Made by a program: the position numbers and the translations under genes | NCBI GenBank assembly: GCA_039805565.1 | Contig: JBDLTZ010000349.1 | Span: 1-64,000, forward strand | DNA length: 64,000 bases | Direction: 5' to 3' | DNA from: CALJIC01 sp039805565 | GTDB taxonomy: Bacteria; Chloroflexota; Chloroflexia; Chloroflexales; Roseiflexaceae | In this document: in pieces, positions 6,567 through 17,298 of the stretch | Layout of the letters: the number at the start of each line of letters is the position of its first letter | How positions within the stretch are numbered: position 1 is the first letter of the stretch | Notes under the pieces: generated by a model | Told to the model about the DNA's origin: nothing | Database searches by the model: none | Seen by the model: the letters and a program-made list of their open reading frames with translations, nothing else

Positions 6567-8234
6567 ATGCGCGCAGACCTCATACTCACCGGCGGCCTCG
6601 TCCTGCCTATCGCCGGCCCGCCGATCCCAGGCGGCGCGGTCGCCACCCGTGCCGGCCGCATCGTCGCCGTAGGACGTGCCGAAGAGGTCGCCGCCGCGGT
6701 GAGCGCCAACCGTGTCGTGCGCCTTGACCCGCGCCAGAGCGTCGTGCCCGGCTTCATCGACTCGCACCAGCACCTCCTCAGCTATGTCCGCAGCCGCACC
6801 CGCCTCCTGCTGTGGGACACCGTCACGCTGGACACAGTGCTGAGCCGCGTCCGTGAGTGCACCGCGCGCTTGCCGTCGGGCGCCTGGGTGATCGCCGCGG
6901 GGCACGACCAGGGGCGACTCGCCGAGCGCCGCCACCCCTCCCTCGCCGAGCTCGACGCCGCCGCGCCCGATCACCCGGTGCTGATCTACCGCGCCTGCTC
7001 GCACATCGCCCTCGCGAACAGCCGCGCCCTGGCGCTCGCGGGGGTCACCGACGACACACCCGACCCATCCGGAGGGCGGCTGGAGCGGCGCGCGGGCAAG
7101 CTCACCGGCGTGCTTGAGGAGTCCGCCATCGGCCTGGTGAGCGCCGCCGCGCAGGCCGCCCCGATCGACTGGCAGACCGGCCTGCGCGACGCGGCCCGCG
7201 AGTACCACCGCCGCGGCATCACCTCCGTGGGCGAGGCCGCGCTCGGGCACGTCGCCGGTCTGCGTGACCTCGACGTCGTCCGCGAGGCCCTCGCCGGCGG
7301 TGAGCTCGGGCTGCGCATGTACGTGATGGCCTACGGCCCGGTGCTGGAGCGGCTTCTGGAGGACGCCGAGATGAGCGCGGCGGGAGACCCGTTGCGCGAG
7401 GGGATGCATCGGCCGTCGGCCGTCGGCAGTCAGCCATCGAACCTCAGCCCTTGGTCCTCCGACGAGTGGCTGCGCTTCGGCTGCGCCAAGCTCTTCGTAG
7501 ACGGGACGCTCGGCGGCGGCACCGCCTGGCTCACCGAGGACTACGGCGACGAGCCGGGCAACCGCGGCTACCCGGTGATGCCGGTGGAGGAGCTGCGCGA
7601 GCGTGTCGCGCGTGCACACCGCGCCGGCCTCCAGGTGGCCGTACATGCGATCGGCGACGCGGCGGTGGAGGCGGTGCTGGACGCGTACGACCAGGCGCTG
7701 ACGGCCCGCCCGCGCCGAGATCACCGCCATCGAATCGAGCACGTCGAGGTGCTGCACCCCGGCCTGCCGGAGCGCTTCGCAGACCTGGGCGTCGTGGCGG
7801 CTGTACAGTCCTGCTTCACCTACTGGGAGGAGGGCGACGTGACGCGGCTCGGACCGGGGCTCGCGCCGTGGGGGCATGCCTGGGGCGCCCTACGCCGCGC
7901 GGGGGTGGTGGTGGCGAACGGGTCGGACAACCCGGTGCTGCCGGACTTCGCGCCGCTACAAGGGATCTACGCCGCGGTTGCACGCCGCAGCCACGCGGGG
8001 CTGTCGCTCGCCCCGCACCAGGCGATCAGCGTGGAGGACGCCATCTGGAGCTTCACGGCCGGCGGGGCCTACGCCGCATTCGAGGAGCGCGAGAAGGGGG
8101 CGCTTGCGCCCGGCATGTTCGCCGACCTGGCCGTGATCTCGGGCGACCTCCTCGACCCCGATGTCGAGCGGCTGCGCGAGCTCCAGGTTGACATGACACT
8201 GGTGGGCGGGCGCGTGGTGTATGAGAGAGGCTGA
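6567..8234 (+). CDS. YtcJ-type amidohydrolase family 3 protein
   Basis: 555 residues from ATG 6567 with ggagga 4 nt upstream. The N-terminal beta-sandwich strand (LTGGLVLPIAG) leads to the metal motif VPGFIDSHQHLLS. The barrel carries the metal and catalytic residues expected of the family (YRACSHIALANS, FVDGTLGGGTAWL, VHAIGDAAVEAVL, HRIEHVEV, NGSDNPV), and the chain ends with the usual second sandwich. YtcJ enzymes hydrolyse amide bonds in unidentified substrates. Residues about 281-297 are an insertion encoded by 7-bp repeats at 7410-7458. Confidence 0.85.
   Translation: MRADLILTGGLVLPIAGPPIPGGAVATRAGRIVAVGRAEEVAAAVSANRVVRLDPRQSVVPGFIDSHQHLLSYVRSRTRLLLWDTVTLDTVLSRVRECTARLPSGAWVIAAGHDQGRLAERRHPSLAELDAAAPDHPVLIYRACSHIALANSRALALAGVTDDTPDPSGGRLERRAGKLTGVLEESAIGLVSAAAQAAPIDWQTGLRDAAREYHRRGITSVGEAALGHVAGLRDLDVVREALAGGELGLRMYVMAYGPVLERLLEDAEMSAAGDPLREGMHRPSAVGSQPSNLSPWSSDEWLRFGCAKLFVDGTLGGGTAWLTEDYGDEPGNRGYPVMPVEELRERVARAHRAGLQVAVHAIGDAAVEAVLDAYDQALTARPRRDHRHRIEHVEVLHPGLPERFADLGVVAAVQSCFTYWEEGDVTRLGPGLAPWGHAWGALRRAGVVVANGSDNPVLPDFAPLQGIYAAVARRSHAGLSLAPHQAISVEDAIWSFTAGGAYAAFEEREKGALAPGMFADLAVISGDLLDPDVERLRELQVDMTLVGGRVVYERG
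7410..7458 (+). repeat. In-frame heptamer-repeat insertion in the amidohydrolase gene
   Basis: Seven consecutive 7-bp units (cggccgt, cggccgt, cggcagt, cagccat, cgaacct, cagccct, tggtcct) lie in the coding sequence. They encode a Ser/Pro-rich linker that interrupts an otherwise conserved part of the enzyme. Confidence 0.75.
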
Positions 8235-8257
8235 TTCAGCCCCTCATCGCCTCGGCC

Positions 8258-8668
8258 TCATACGACCAGTGGTTCATAGCCATCGCCGCTACCCACAACC
8301 CGCCACTTCTCGCCCGCGCTGCGGTAGTGCTGCTCTTGCTCGGCCGAGCGCACCAGGGCGTAGATGTCATCACGCCGGTGCGGGTCATCGAAGCAGGCCG
8401 CGAGGCTCTCCAGCGGAAGCCGCACATCGCCGCGCAAGCTCAGGCTGTACTCCCAGTGCCCGTGCGCCCAGGCGCGCTCCAGCACCCCCCCCTCGGCCAG
8501 CGCCACGAGCGCCTCCTCGAGCGCCCAGGGGTTGCCGGGTAGCCGCTGCCCCAGCCCCTGCACACCGGCCCGCAGCTGTGGGTGCCGGCAGAAGACCAGC
8601 AGCACGCGCAGCTTCAGGTTCGAGTCAATCAAGCCCGGGGCTATCAGTTTCGTGCAGGTCGTCTCCAT
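8258..8668 (-). CDS. Winged-helix-like small regulator or hypothetical protein
   Basis: 136 residues. ATG follows ggagtgagat. Residues about 15-70 look like a winged helix-turn-helix (SNLKLRVLLVFCRHPQLRAG, then WALEEALVALAEGGVLERAW). The C-terminal half has no recognised domain. It is divergent from nifJ across a 362-bp intergenic region that holds a palindromic operator-like site, so it might regulate nifJ or itself. That role is inferred from position. Confidence 0.6.
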   Translation of the reverse strand: METTCTKLIAPGLIDSNLKLRVLLVFCRHPQLRAGVQGLGQRLPGNPWALEEALVALAEGGVLERAWAHGHWEYSLSLRGDVRLPLESLAACFDDPHRRDDIYALVRSAEQEQHYRSAGEKWRVVGSGDGYEPLVV

Positions 8669-9030
8669 ATCTCACTCCATTGTGAGCGGCAGGCGATCTT
8701 GGACGTGCCTCTCCGCCGTGTTAAGGGCGCCAGGCGTGTGGCCCGGCTTTAGTCGAGAATAGTAACACACGATCTAGGACACTGTCTCTAGGTATTTTAA
8801 CCGACGGTTGCTCTGCTGCAACCACGGTCCGCCGCCGCACCACACCTATGCTCTCAAGCTCAGTATCGCCTATCGGCGCGCGTTTGGCTAGTGACAAATA
8901 TCACATCTTTCAATGGTGTGTTTCTTTATCAATGGTTGACGTCTCTTTACCCCCCTGGCCGTGCTGTGCGCCTATACTTCCTGTCAGACAGCGAGATGTA
9001 AGCGCACAAGATCCGGTTACGGAGGGTCCC
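8669..9030. other. Divergent regulatory region between the wHTH gene and nifJ
   Basis: 362 bp, lower in GC than the flanking genes. Besides the GTGA-N6-TCAC palindrome it holds two copies of tcaatggt 19 bp apart (8910 and 8929), the near-palindrome gacactgtc within a repeated tctagg, and a TATACT near 8973 that could be a -10 for nifJ. No small gene was found. Confidence 0.5.
8889..8906. promoter_or_regulatory. CRP/FNR- or Rex-like palindrome upstream of nifJ
   Basis: TAGTGACAAATATCACAT contains GTGA-N6-TCAC, the core of CRP/FNR-family sites and also close to the Rex operator TTGTGA-N6-TCACAA. NifJ is a common Rex and FNR target in other bacteria. The site lies 125 bp before the nifJ start. 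Confidence 0.45.
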
Positions 9031-12717
<3,687 letters not shown>

Positions 12718-12728
12718 TCCTGCAAGTC

Positions 12729-12787
12729 CTGACAGGCCTGCGAGCAGATCCTGGTTGCGCGCCAAGATCTGCTCACAGGCCTGTCAG
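12729..12787. terminator. Bidirectional hairpin between convergent nifJ and the deacylase gene
   Basis: A long stem pairs ctgacaggcctg (12729-12740) with caggcctgtcag (12776-12787), and agcagatc with gatctgct inside it. There is no strong T-run on either side. The position between convergent stop codons supports a shared terminator. Confidence 0.7.
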
Positions 12788-12813
12788 GTCTCGCCGTTCC
12801 CCGCGACCTCCAC

Positions 12814-14433
12814 CTACCCTCGCCCCACCACGCGCCCCGGCGTCGCCCCGGTGTGCGCGCCGCCCGACAGCGCCCGCACACCGTTCACCCATACGTCGTG
12901 CACGCCCACCGAGAGCTGGTGCGAGTCGGCGAACGTCGCCCGATCGCCCACCGTCTGCGGGTCGAACACCACCACGTCGGCGTACGCCCCTGCCCGCAGT
13001 GTCCCCCGGTCGCGCAGCCCGATCCGGCTCGCCACCGCCGAGGTCATCTTCCGCACCGCCTCCTCCAGCGACAGCACCGCTTCCTCGCGCACGAAGCGCC
13101 CCAGCACCCGCGTGAAGGTGCCGTAGGCCCGCGGGTGGACGGGGCCGTGCTCCCGCGCCCAGGCCGGGTCGAAGCCGCCTGCGTCGCTGGCGACCTTGAT
13201 CCACGGCAGGCGCAGCTGCATCCGCACGTTGTCCTCGCTCATCGTGAAGTAGATCGTGCTGACGCGCTGGCGCTCGGCCAGCAGCAGGTCCAGCACCGCG
13301 TCCGGCCACTCCTGCCCGCGCATCGCCGCGATCTCGGAGAGCCGCCGCCCAACGTACGGCCGGTGCTCGGGCAGCTCGAACCCCACTGGCATCACCGCCC
13401 CGGGCCCGTTCGCCGACACCATTGCCTCCCAGTCGCCCGAGGGGTGCAGCAGCTCGTGGCGCAGCTGCGCCCGCATCTGGGGATCGGCCAGATTCTCGTA
13501 CAGCCTGCCGTCTGCATCGGCCCACGGTGGCAGCACCGAGGTCAGCCCGGTGCCCGAGGCCGCGTACGGGTACATGTCGGCCGTCACGTCCAGGCCGCTC
13601 GCGCGCGCCGCCTCGATCATGCGGATCACCTCGGGCATCTTGTGCCAGTTGTCCCGCCCCGACGCCTTCAGGTGGTAGATCTCAACCGGCAGCCCGGCGA
13701 TCCGCCCGATGTCGATCGCCTCGGTCACGCCCTCCAGCAGGTGCTCGCCCTCCGAGCGGATGTGCGTTATGTACACCCCGCCGTAGCGCGCCACCACCTT
13801 ACACACCTCCACCAGCTCGTCGGTCTGGGCGAAGGCGTCCGGCGGGTAGATCAGCGCGTAAGAGACGCCGAACGCGCCGTCCTCCATGGCCTCGGCCATC
13901 ACCCGCCGCATCACGTCGAGCTCGGCGGCGTCTGCAACGCCCATCCGCATGCCACATGCGTAGCGCCGCAGGGTGCCGCCGCCCAGGAACGAGCCGATGT
14001 TCGGCGTGACGCCGTTCGCCGCGCTGGCCTCGAGCCAGTCGCGGAAGCGCCGCCAGCCGCGCGCCCGCTCGCGCCACGGGCCTACCTCGTGCGTGAACAG
14101 CGCGCCGTCCAGGGGATCGGCGATCTGACCGCCGAATGGCGCGGGCGTCCAGGCCTCGCCCATGATCTCGGTGGTGACGCCCTGCGTGATCTTCGAGAGG
14201 CTGCGGCCGTCGATCATGAGCGGCATGATCGAGTGGCTCTGGATATCGATGAAGCCGGGGCTCACTACCATACCCGCGGCGTCCACCACCTCGCGCGCCT
14301 GCTCCGCCGGGATCTGCCCGGTGGGCTCCACGGCGGCCACCCGGTCCCCGGCGATCGCCACGTCGCCGTAGAACCACGGGTTGCCGCTGCCATCTACCAC
14401 CCGCCCGCCGCGAATCAGTGTATCGAACGCCAT
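12814..14433 (-). CDS. N-acyl-D-amino-acid deacylase-like amidohydrolase with altered metal motif
   Basis: 539 residues; ATG preceded by aggagg. The layout matches D-aminoacylase/N-acyl-D-amino-acid deacylases: small sandwich (DTLIRGGRVVDGSGNPW), barrel with YITHIRSEGEHLLEG, IYHLKASGRDNW and MYPYAASGTGLTSVLPPWA, then a C-terminal strand (YADVVVFDPQ). The first metal motif reads PGFIDIQSHSI, with Gln65 where family members usually have His, and no Asp after the second His. This may leave one metal site or change the activity. The substrate is unknown; hydrolysis of N-acylated D-amino acids is the family expectation. Confidence 0.75.
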   Translation of the reverse strand: MAFDTLIRGGRVVDGSGNPWFYGDVAIAGDRVAAVEPTGQIPAEQAREVVDAAGMVVSPGFIDIQSHSIMPLMIDGRSLSKITQGVTTEIMGEAWTPAPFGGQIADPLDGALFTHEVGPWRERARGWRRFRDWLEASAANGVTPNIGSFLGGGTLRRYACGMRMGVADAAELDVMRRVMAEAMEDGAFGVSYALIYPPDAFAQTDELVEVCKVVARYGGVYITHIRSEGEHLLEGVTEAIDIGRIAGLPVEIYHLKASGRDNWHKMPEVIRMIEAARASGLDVTADMYPYAASGTGLTSVLPPWADADGRLYENLADPQMRAQLRHELLHPSGDWEAMVSANGPGAVMPVGFELPEHRPYVGRRLSEIAAMRGQEWPDAVLDLLLAERQRVSTIYFTMSEDNVRMQLRLPWIKVASDAGGFDPAWAREHGPVHPRAYGTFTRVLGRFVREEAVLSLEEAVRKMTSAVASRIGLRDRGTLRAGAYADVVVFDPQTVGDRATFADSHQLSVGVHDVWVNGVRALSGGAHTGATPGRVVGRG

Positions 14434-14605
14434 AGGGGCCTCCTGAGCGTCTGTGCGTGAGAACGATGCGACATCCGATTATACGGTGTCCGCTCGGCTC
14501 CCCGCGCTCCCCAGCGCCTGGTGGCCCATCATCAGGCGAGCCACCGCCCCAAGCAGCTCCTCTACCGTGAGCGGAAGCGTTCTCAAGACACACTCCACGT
14601 ATGCA

Positions 14606-14637
14606 CAAAAGTGGGCAGGAGGGTATTCCCCCTGCCC
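14606..14637 (-). terminator. Terminator after the 31-residue small gene (minus strand)
   Basis: gggcagg (14613-14619) and cctgccc (14631-14637) pair with an inner ggg/ccc and a TATT loop. On the minus strand the hairpin is followed by ac and TTTT. It is 27 bp beyond the small gene's stop. Confidence 0.75.
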
Positions 14638-14663
14638 GCACGGATCGATCTACCGGCTTACCC

Positions 14664-14759
14664 TCACTTGGAGGACGTGCCGGCCGCCATCAAGAAAGAA
14701 GCGAGCGCCCCGAGAGACAGTGCGATCTTCCAGTAGGTGCGCGTGATGTTCCACTTCAT
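14664..14759 (-). CDS. Single-span membrane microprotein, 31 residues
   Basis: The ATG at 14757-14759 on the minus strand begins MKWNITRTYWKIALSLGALA and the frame ends MAAGTSSK. Residues about 10-26 form one hydrophobic helix, with a basic and aromatic N-terminus and a short polar tail. The gene has gaaagggg about 9 nt upstream and its own terminator, so it looks like a genuine monocistronic small gene. The function is unknown; leader-peptide or membrane-regulator roles are both possible. Confidence 0.5.
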   Translation of the reverse strand: MKWNITRTYWKIALSLGALASFLMAAGTSSK

Positions 14760-14956
14760 CGGAGACCCCTTTCTTCACTGACTGATATATTGCCCCACAA
14801 ACAAGCACGCTCCCTGCTCGCCCTTGTGCGAGAATGCACAATGAATCGTTGCCGGACCGCAACGGCAGGAAGTGCGATCTCACTTGAAGGATTCCGTGCT
14901 CTGCGGCATACTGAGCGCATGAACCGCCGCCGACCGTCTGGTAAGGGCACAGAACG

Positions 14957-15949
14957 ATGATCGACCTCAGCACGACCTACCTGGGCATGCGTCTCAGCAG
15001 CCCACTGGTGGCCTCGGCCTCGCCGCTTTCAAAAAGCGTCGATATGGTCCGCAGGATGGAAGACGCCGGCGCAGGCGCCGTGGTGCTCTTCTCGCTGTTC
15101 GAGGAGCAGATCGCGCACGAGAGCCGCGAGCTCGACTTCTTCCTCGAGCACGGCGCGCACGGGTACGCCGAGTCACCCACCTACTTCCCCGACCTGGGCA
15201 GCTACAACGTCGGCCCAGAGGAGTACCTGGAGCACATCCACCGCCTCAAGGAGGCCGTCCACATCCCGGTGATCGCCAGCCTCAACGGCGTGTCGCCCGG
15301 CGGCTGGGTCGAGTACGCCCACAAGATGGAGCAGGCCGGCGCCGACGCGCTCGAACTCAACATCTACTACCTGCCCACCGACATGGACCTGAGCGGCGGC
15401 GAGGTCGAGGAGGCCTACGTCGAGCTGGTGCGCGCCATCCGCGGCCGCGTCAGTCTCCCGATCGCTGTCAAGCTCGGCCCGTTCTTCAGCTCTATCCCGA
15501 ACATGTGCCGCCGCCTGGTGGACGCCGGCGCCGATGGCCTGGTGCTCTTCAACCGCTTCTACCAGCCAGACCTGGACCTCGAGACGCTCGAGGTGGTGCC
15601 GAACCTCAAGCTCAGTACCTCCGACGAGCTGCGCCTCCCGCTGCGCTGGATCGCGATCATGTACGGCCGCCTGCGCTGCGACTTCGCCCTCACGAGCGGC
15701 GTCCACACCGCCGAAGACGCCCTCAAGGCGCAGATGGCCGGGGCCAGCGTCGCCATGCTCACCTCCGAGCTCCTCGCCCGCGGCGTCGGTCGCATCGGGC
15801 ACATCCTGGCCGACATGCGCGCCTGGATGGAGGAGCGCGAGTACGAGTCGGTCGACCAGATGCGCGGCAGCATGAGCCAGCACGCCGTCGCGGACCCAGC
15901 AGCCTTCGAGCGCGCCAACTACATGCGCGCGCTCCAGTCATTCTCCTGA
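14957..15949 (+). CDS. Dihydroorotate dehydrogenase-like flavoprotein
   Basis: 330 residues. A TIM-barrel protein of the DHOD-like family: start DLSTTYLGMRLSSPLVASAS, phosphate-binding part GADGLVLFNRFYQP, and end LTSGVHTAEDALKAQMAGAS. The class 1 catalytic motif (LN-SCPN) is replaced by ELNIYYLPTD, so no catalytic Cys is present and it is unlikely to make orotate. Proteins of this type are often encoded near NifJ-type oxidoreductases, as here. It lies 15 bp upstream of a TrxR-like gene, probably one operon. FMN binding is expected. Confidence 0.8.
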   Translation: MIDLSTTYLGMRLSSPLVASASPLSKSVDMVRRMEDAGAGAVVLFSLFEEQIAHESRELDFFLEHGAHGYAESPTYFPDLGSYNVGPEEYLEHIHRLKEAVHIPVIASLNGVSPGGWVEYAHKMEQAGADALELNIYYLPTDMDLSGGEVEEAYVELVRAIRGRVSLPIAVKLGPFFSSIPNMCRRLVDAGADGLVLFNRFYQPDLDLETLEVVPNLKLSTSDELRLPLRWIAIMYGRLRCDFALTSGVHTAEDALKAQMAGASVAMLTSELLARGVGRIGHILADMRAWMEEREYESVDQMRGSMSQHAVADPAAFERANYMRALQSFS

Positions 15950-15964
15950 GAAAGAAGGACCACC

Positions 15965-16894
15965 ATGCGTGATCTGATCATAATCGGCGGCGGCGCGGCG
16001 GCACAGTCGGCAGCCATCTACGCGCTCGGCAAGCAGCTCGACTTCCTGTTGATCTATGAGAGCCTGGGCGGCAAGGCCGGCTGGCGCCAGAACCTCGTCG
16101 GCCAGACCAAGGTCGAGTACCTCGCCGGCGAGGAGGCCGTGCGCCTGTTCGAACGGCGCATCACCCACGTCCAGGGCATCACCGTGCGCGACCACGTGAC
16201 CAGCATAACCAAGGAGGCCGGCATCTTCCGCGTGGAGACGAAGCACCACGGTGTGCACGAGGCGGCCGCGGTGATCGTGGCCACCGGCGCGCAGCCCAGG
16301 GGGCTCGACGTCCCCGGCGCCCGCGAGCTGCTCGGCCAGGGGCTCGGCTACTCGGTCACCACCCACTCGCACCTGCTGTCCGGCAAGAGGGCGGCGGTGA
16401 TCGGCACCTCGGTGCGCGCCCTGCGCGGCGTGGCCGAGCTCGCCCGCAGCGCTGAGAAGGTTTACCTGATCATCCCCGACACCACCGGCATGTCGGCGCC
16501 GATGGTCCGCTCCATGAGCAACCGTCCCAACATCGAGGTGCTGGCGAACACCCGCATCGTCGAGATCGTCGGCCCGATGAACGTCGAGGAGATCATCATC
16601 AGCCACGACGGCCGCGAGCAGCGCCTGGCGGTGGACGCGGCCTTTGTGGACCTGGGGCTCAAGCCGAACAGCGAGATGGTCAGGGGGATCGCCCAGACCG
16701 ACCAGGACGGCTTCATCTGGGTGGACGAGCGCAACGCCACCACGCTCCCGGGGCTCTTCGCCGCGGGCGACGTGACCACAGCCTTTGGCGAGCAGGTCCT
16801 GATCGCGATCGGCGAAGGCGCCCGCGCGGCCCTCGGCGCCTACGACTACATCCTGAGCCGTGGACCGACCGGCGAGGGCGAGGGGGCGGACTAG
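15965..16894 (+). CDS. Thioredoxin-reductase-like FAD protein lacking all cysteines
   Basis: 309 residues; ATG follows aagga 6 nt upstream. The fold is that of low-molecular-weight TrxR: FAD site IIIGGGAAAQSAAIYA, the ATGAQPRGLDVPG strand, and the C-terminal FAD motif GLFAAGDVTTAFGEQV. Where TrxR has CATC this protein has GYSVTTHS (about 128-136), and there is no Cys in the whole chain, so disulfide reduction is excluded. The second nucleotide site reads VIGTSVRALRG rather than GxGxxA, which may weaken NADPH binding. It may be a ferredoxin- or NAD(P)-linked reductase working with NifJ or the DHOD-like partner. Confidence 0.8.
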   Translation: MRDLIIIGGGAAAQSAAIYALGKQLDFLLIYESLGGKAGWRQNLVGQTKVEYLAGEEAVRLFERRITHVQGITVRDHVTSITKEAGIFRVETKHHGVHEAAAVIVATGAQPRGLDVPGARELLGQGLGYSVTTHSHLLSGKRAAVIGTSVRALRGVAELARSAEKVYLIIPDTTGMSAPMVRSMSNRPNIEVLANTRIVEIVGPMNVEEIIISHDGREQRLAVDAAFVDLGLKPNSEMVRGIAQTDQDGFIWVDERNATTLPGLFAAGDVTTAFGEQVLIAIGEGARAALGAYDYILSRGPTGEGEGAD

Positions 16895-17298
16895 CGGAAG
16901 GCTGAAAACGGGCGCAGCGACGCGAGGCCTCGCAGCGGGTAGGACCGCGGAGCATGCATCGCTGCATCATTGCCCGCGCTGCGCCCCTTCGTTGCCGCCC
17001 AGATCACGTATGGGCGCGAGAACCGCGCTCCTCACCACCCCCAGCCGCATTCCGCCCGCCCGGCACCCTCGCCGGGCGGGCGGTGCACGTGTCGGCGCAC
17101 CGCCCCTGTTCGGCCACCGGCTCTGTTCGGGCGCAGCAGCCTCACGGTATCTCTCGGTTGACAAGACCCCGGTTGCCGCTGCGCCCCTGCGCCCCGCTGC
17201 CTTCCCCCTTTCAGCCTCTCTCCGCTCCGCCAAAAGTCCCTGGAGACCCCCGACCCGGCGTGCTACGATCCTCCCGTAACCCAGCAGGAGGCCCCCTT
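16895..17298. other. 404-bp intergenic region before the ABC-type permease gene
   Basis: It contains a perfect GC hairpin (ccgcccgcccggc 17052-17064, loop accctc, complement 17071-17083), a second smaller stem (ggtgcacgtgtcggcgcacc), and the repeat copy at 17133-17200. No coding frame with a ribosome site was seen. The hairpin may terminate the upstream operon but lacks a T-run. Confidence 0.5.
17133..17200 (+). repeat. Dispersed 67-bp repeat, copy A
   Basis: It starts gcagcagcctcacggtat, includes TTGACAAGA and ends near cccgctgcc. Copy B lies at 19731-19797, with only six mismatches in the first 43 bp. Both copies lie 100-180 bp upstream of a plus-strand gene. Confidence 0.7.

Noticed and set aside
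17159..17164. TTGACA in both copies of the 67-bp repeat as a -35 box
   Set aside because: No -10-like hexamer occurs 16-19 bp downstream in either copy.
17175..17225. Additional heptamer repeat in the permease upstream region
   Set aside because: The apparent periodicity is 8 bp over two units only and does not continue in 7-bp phase.
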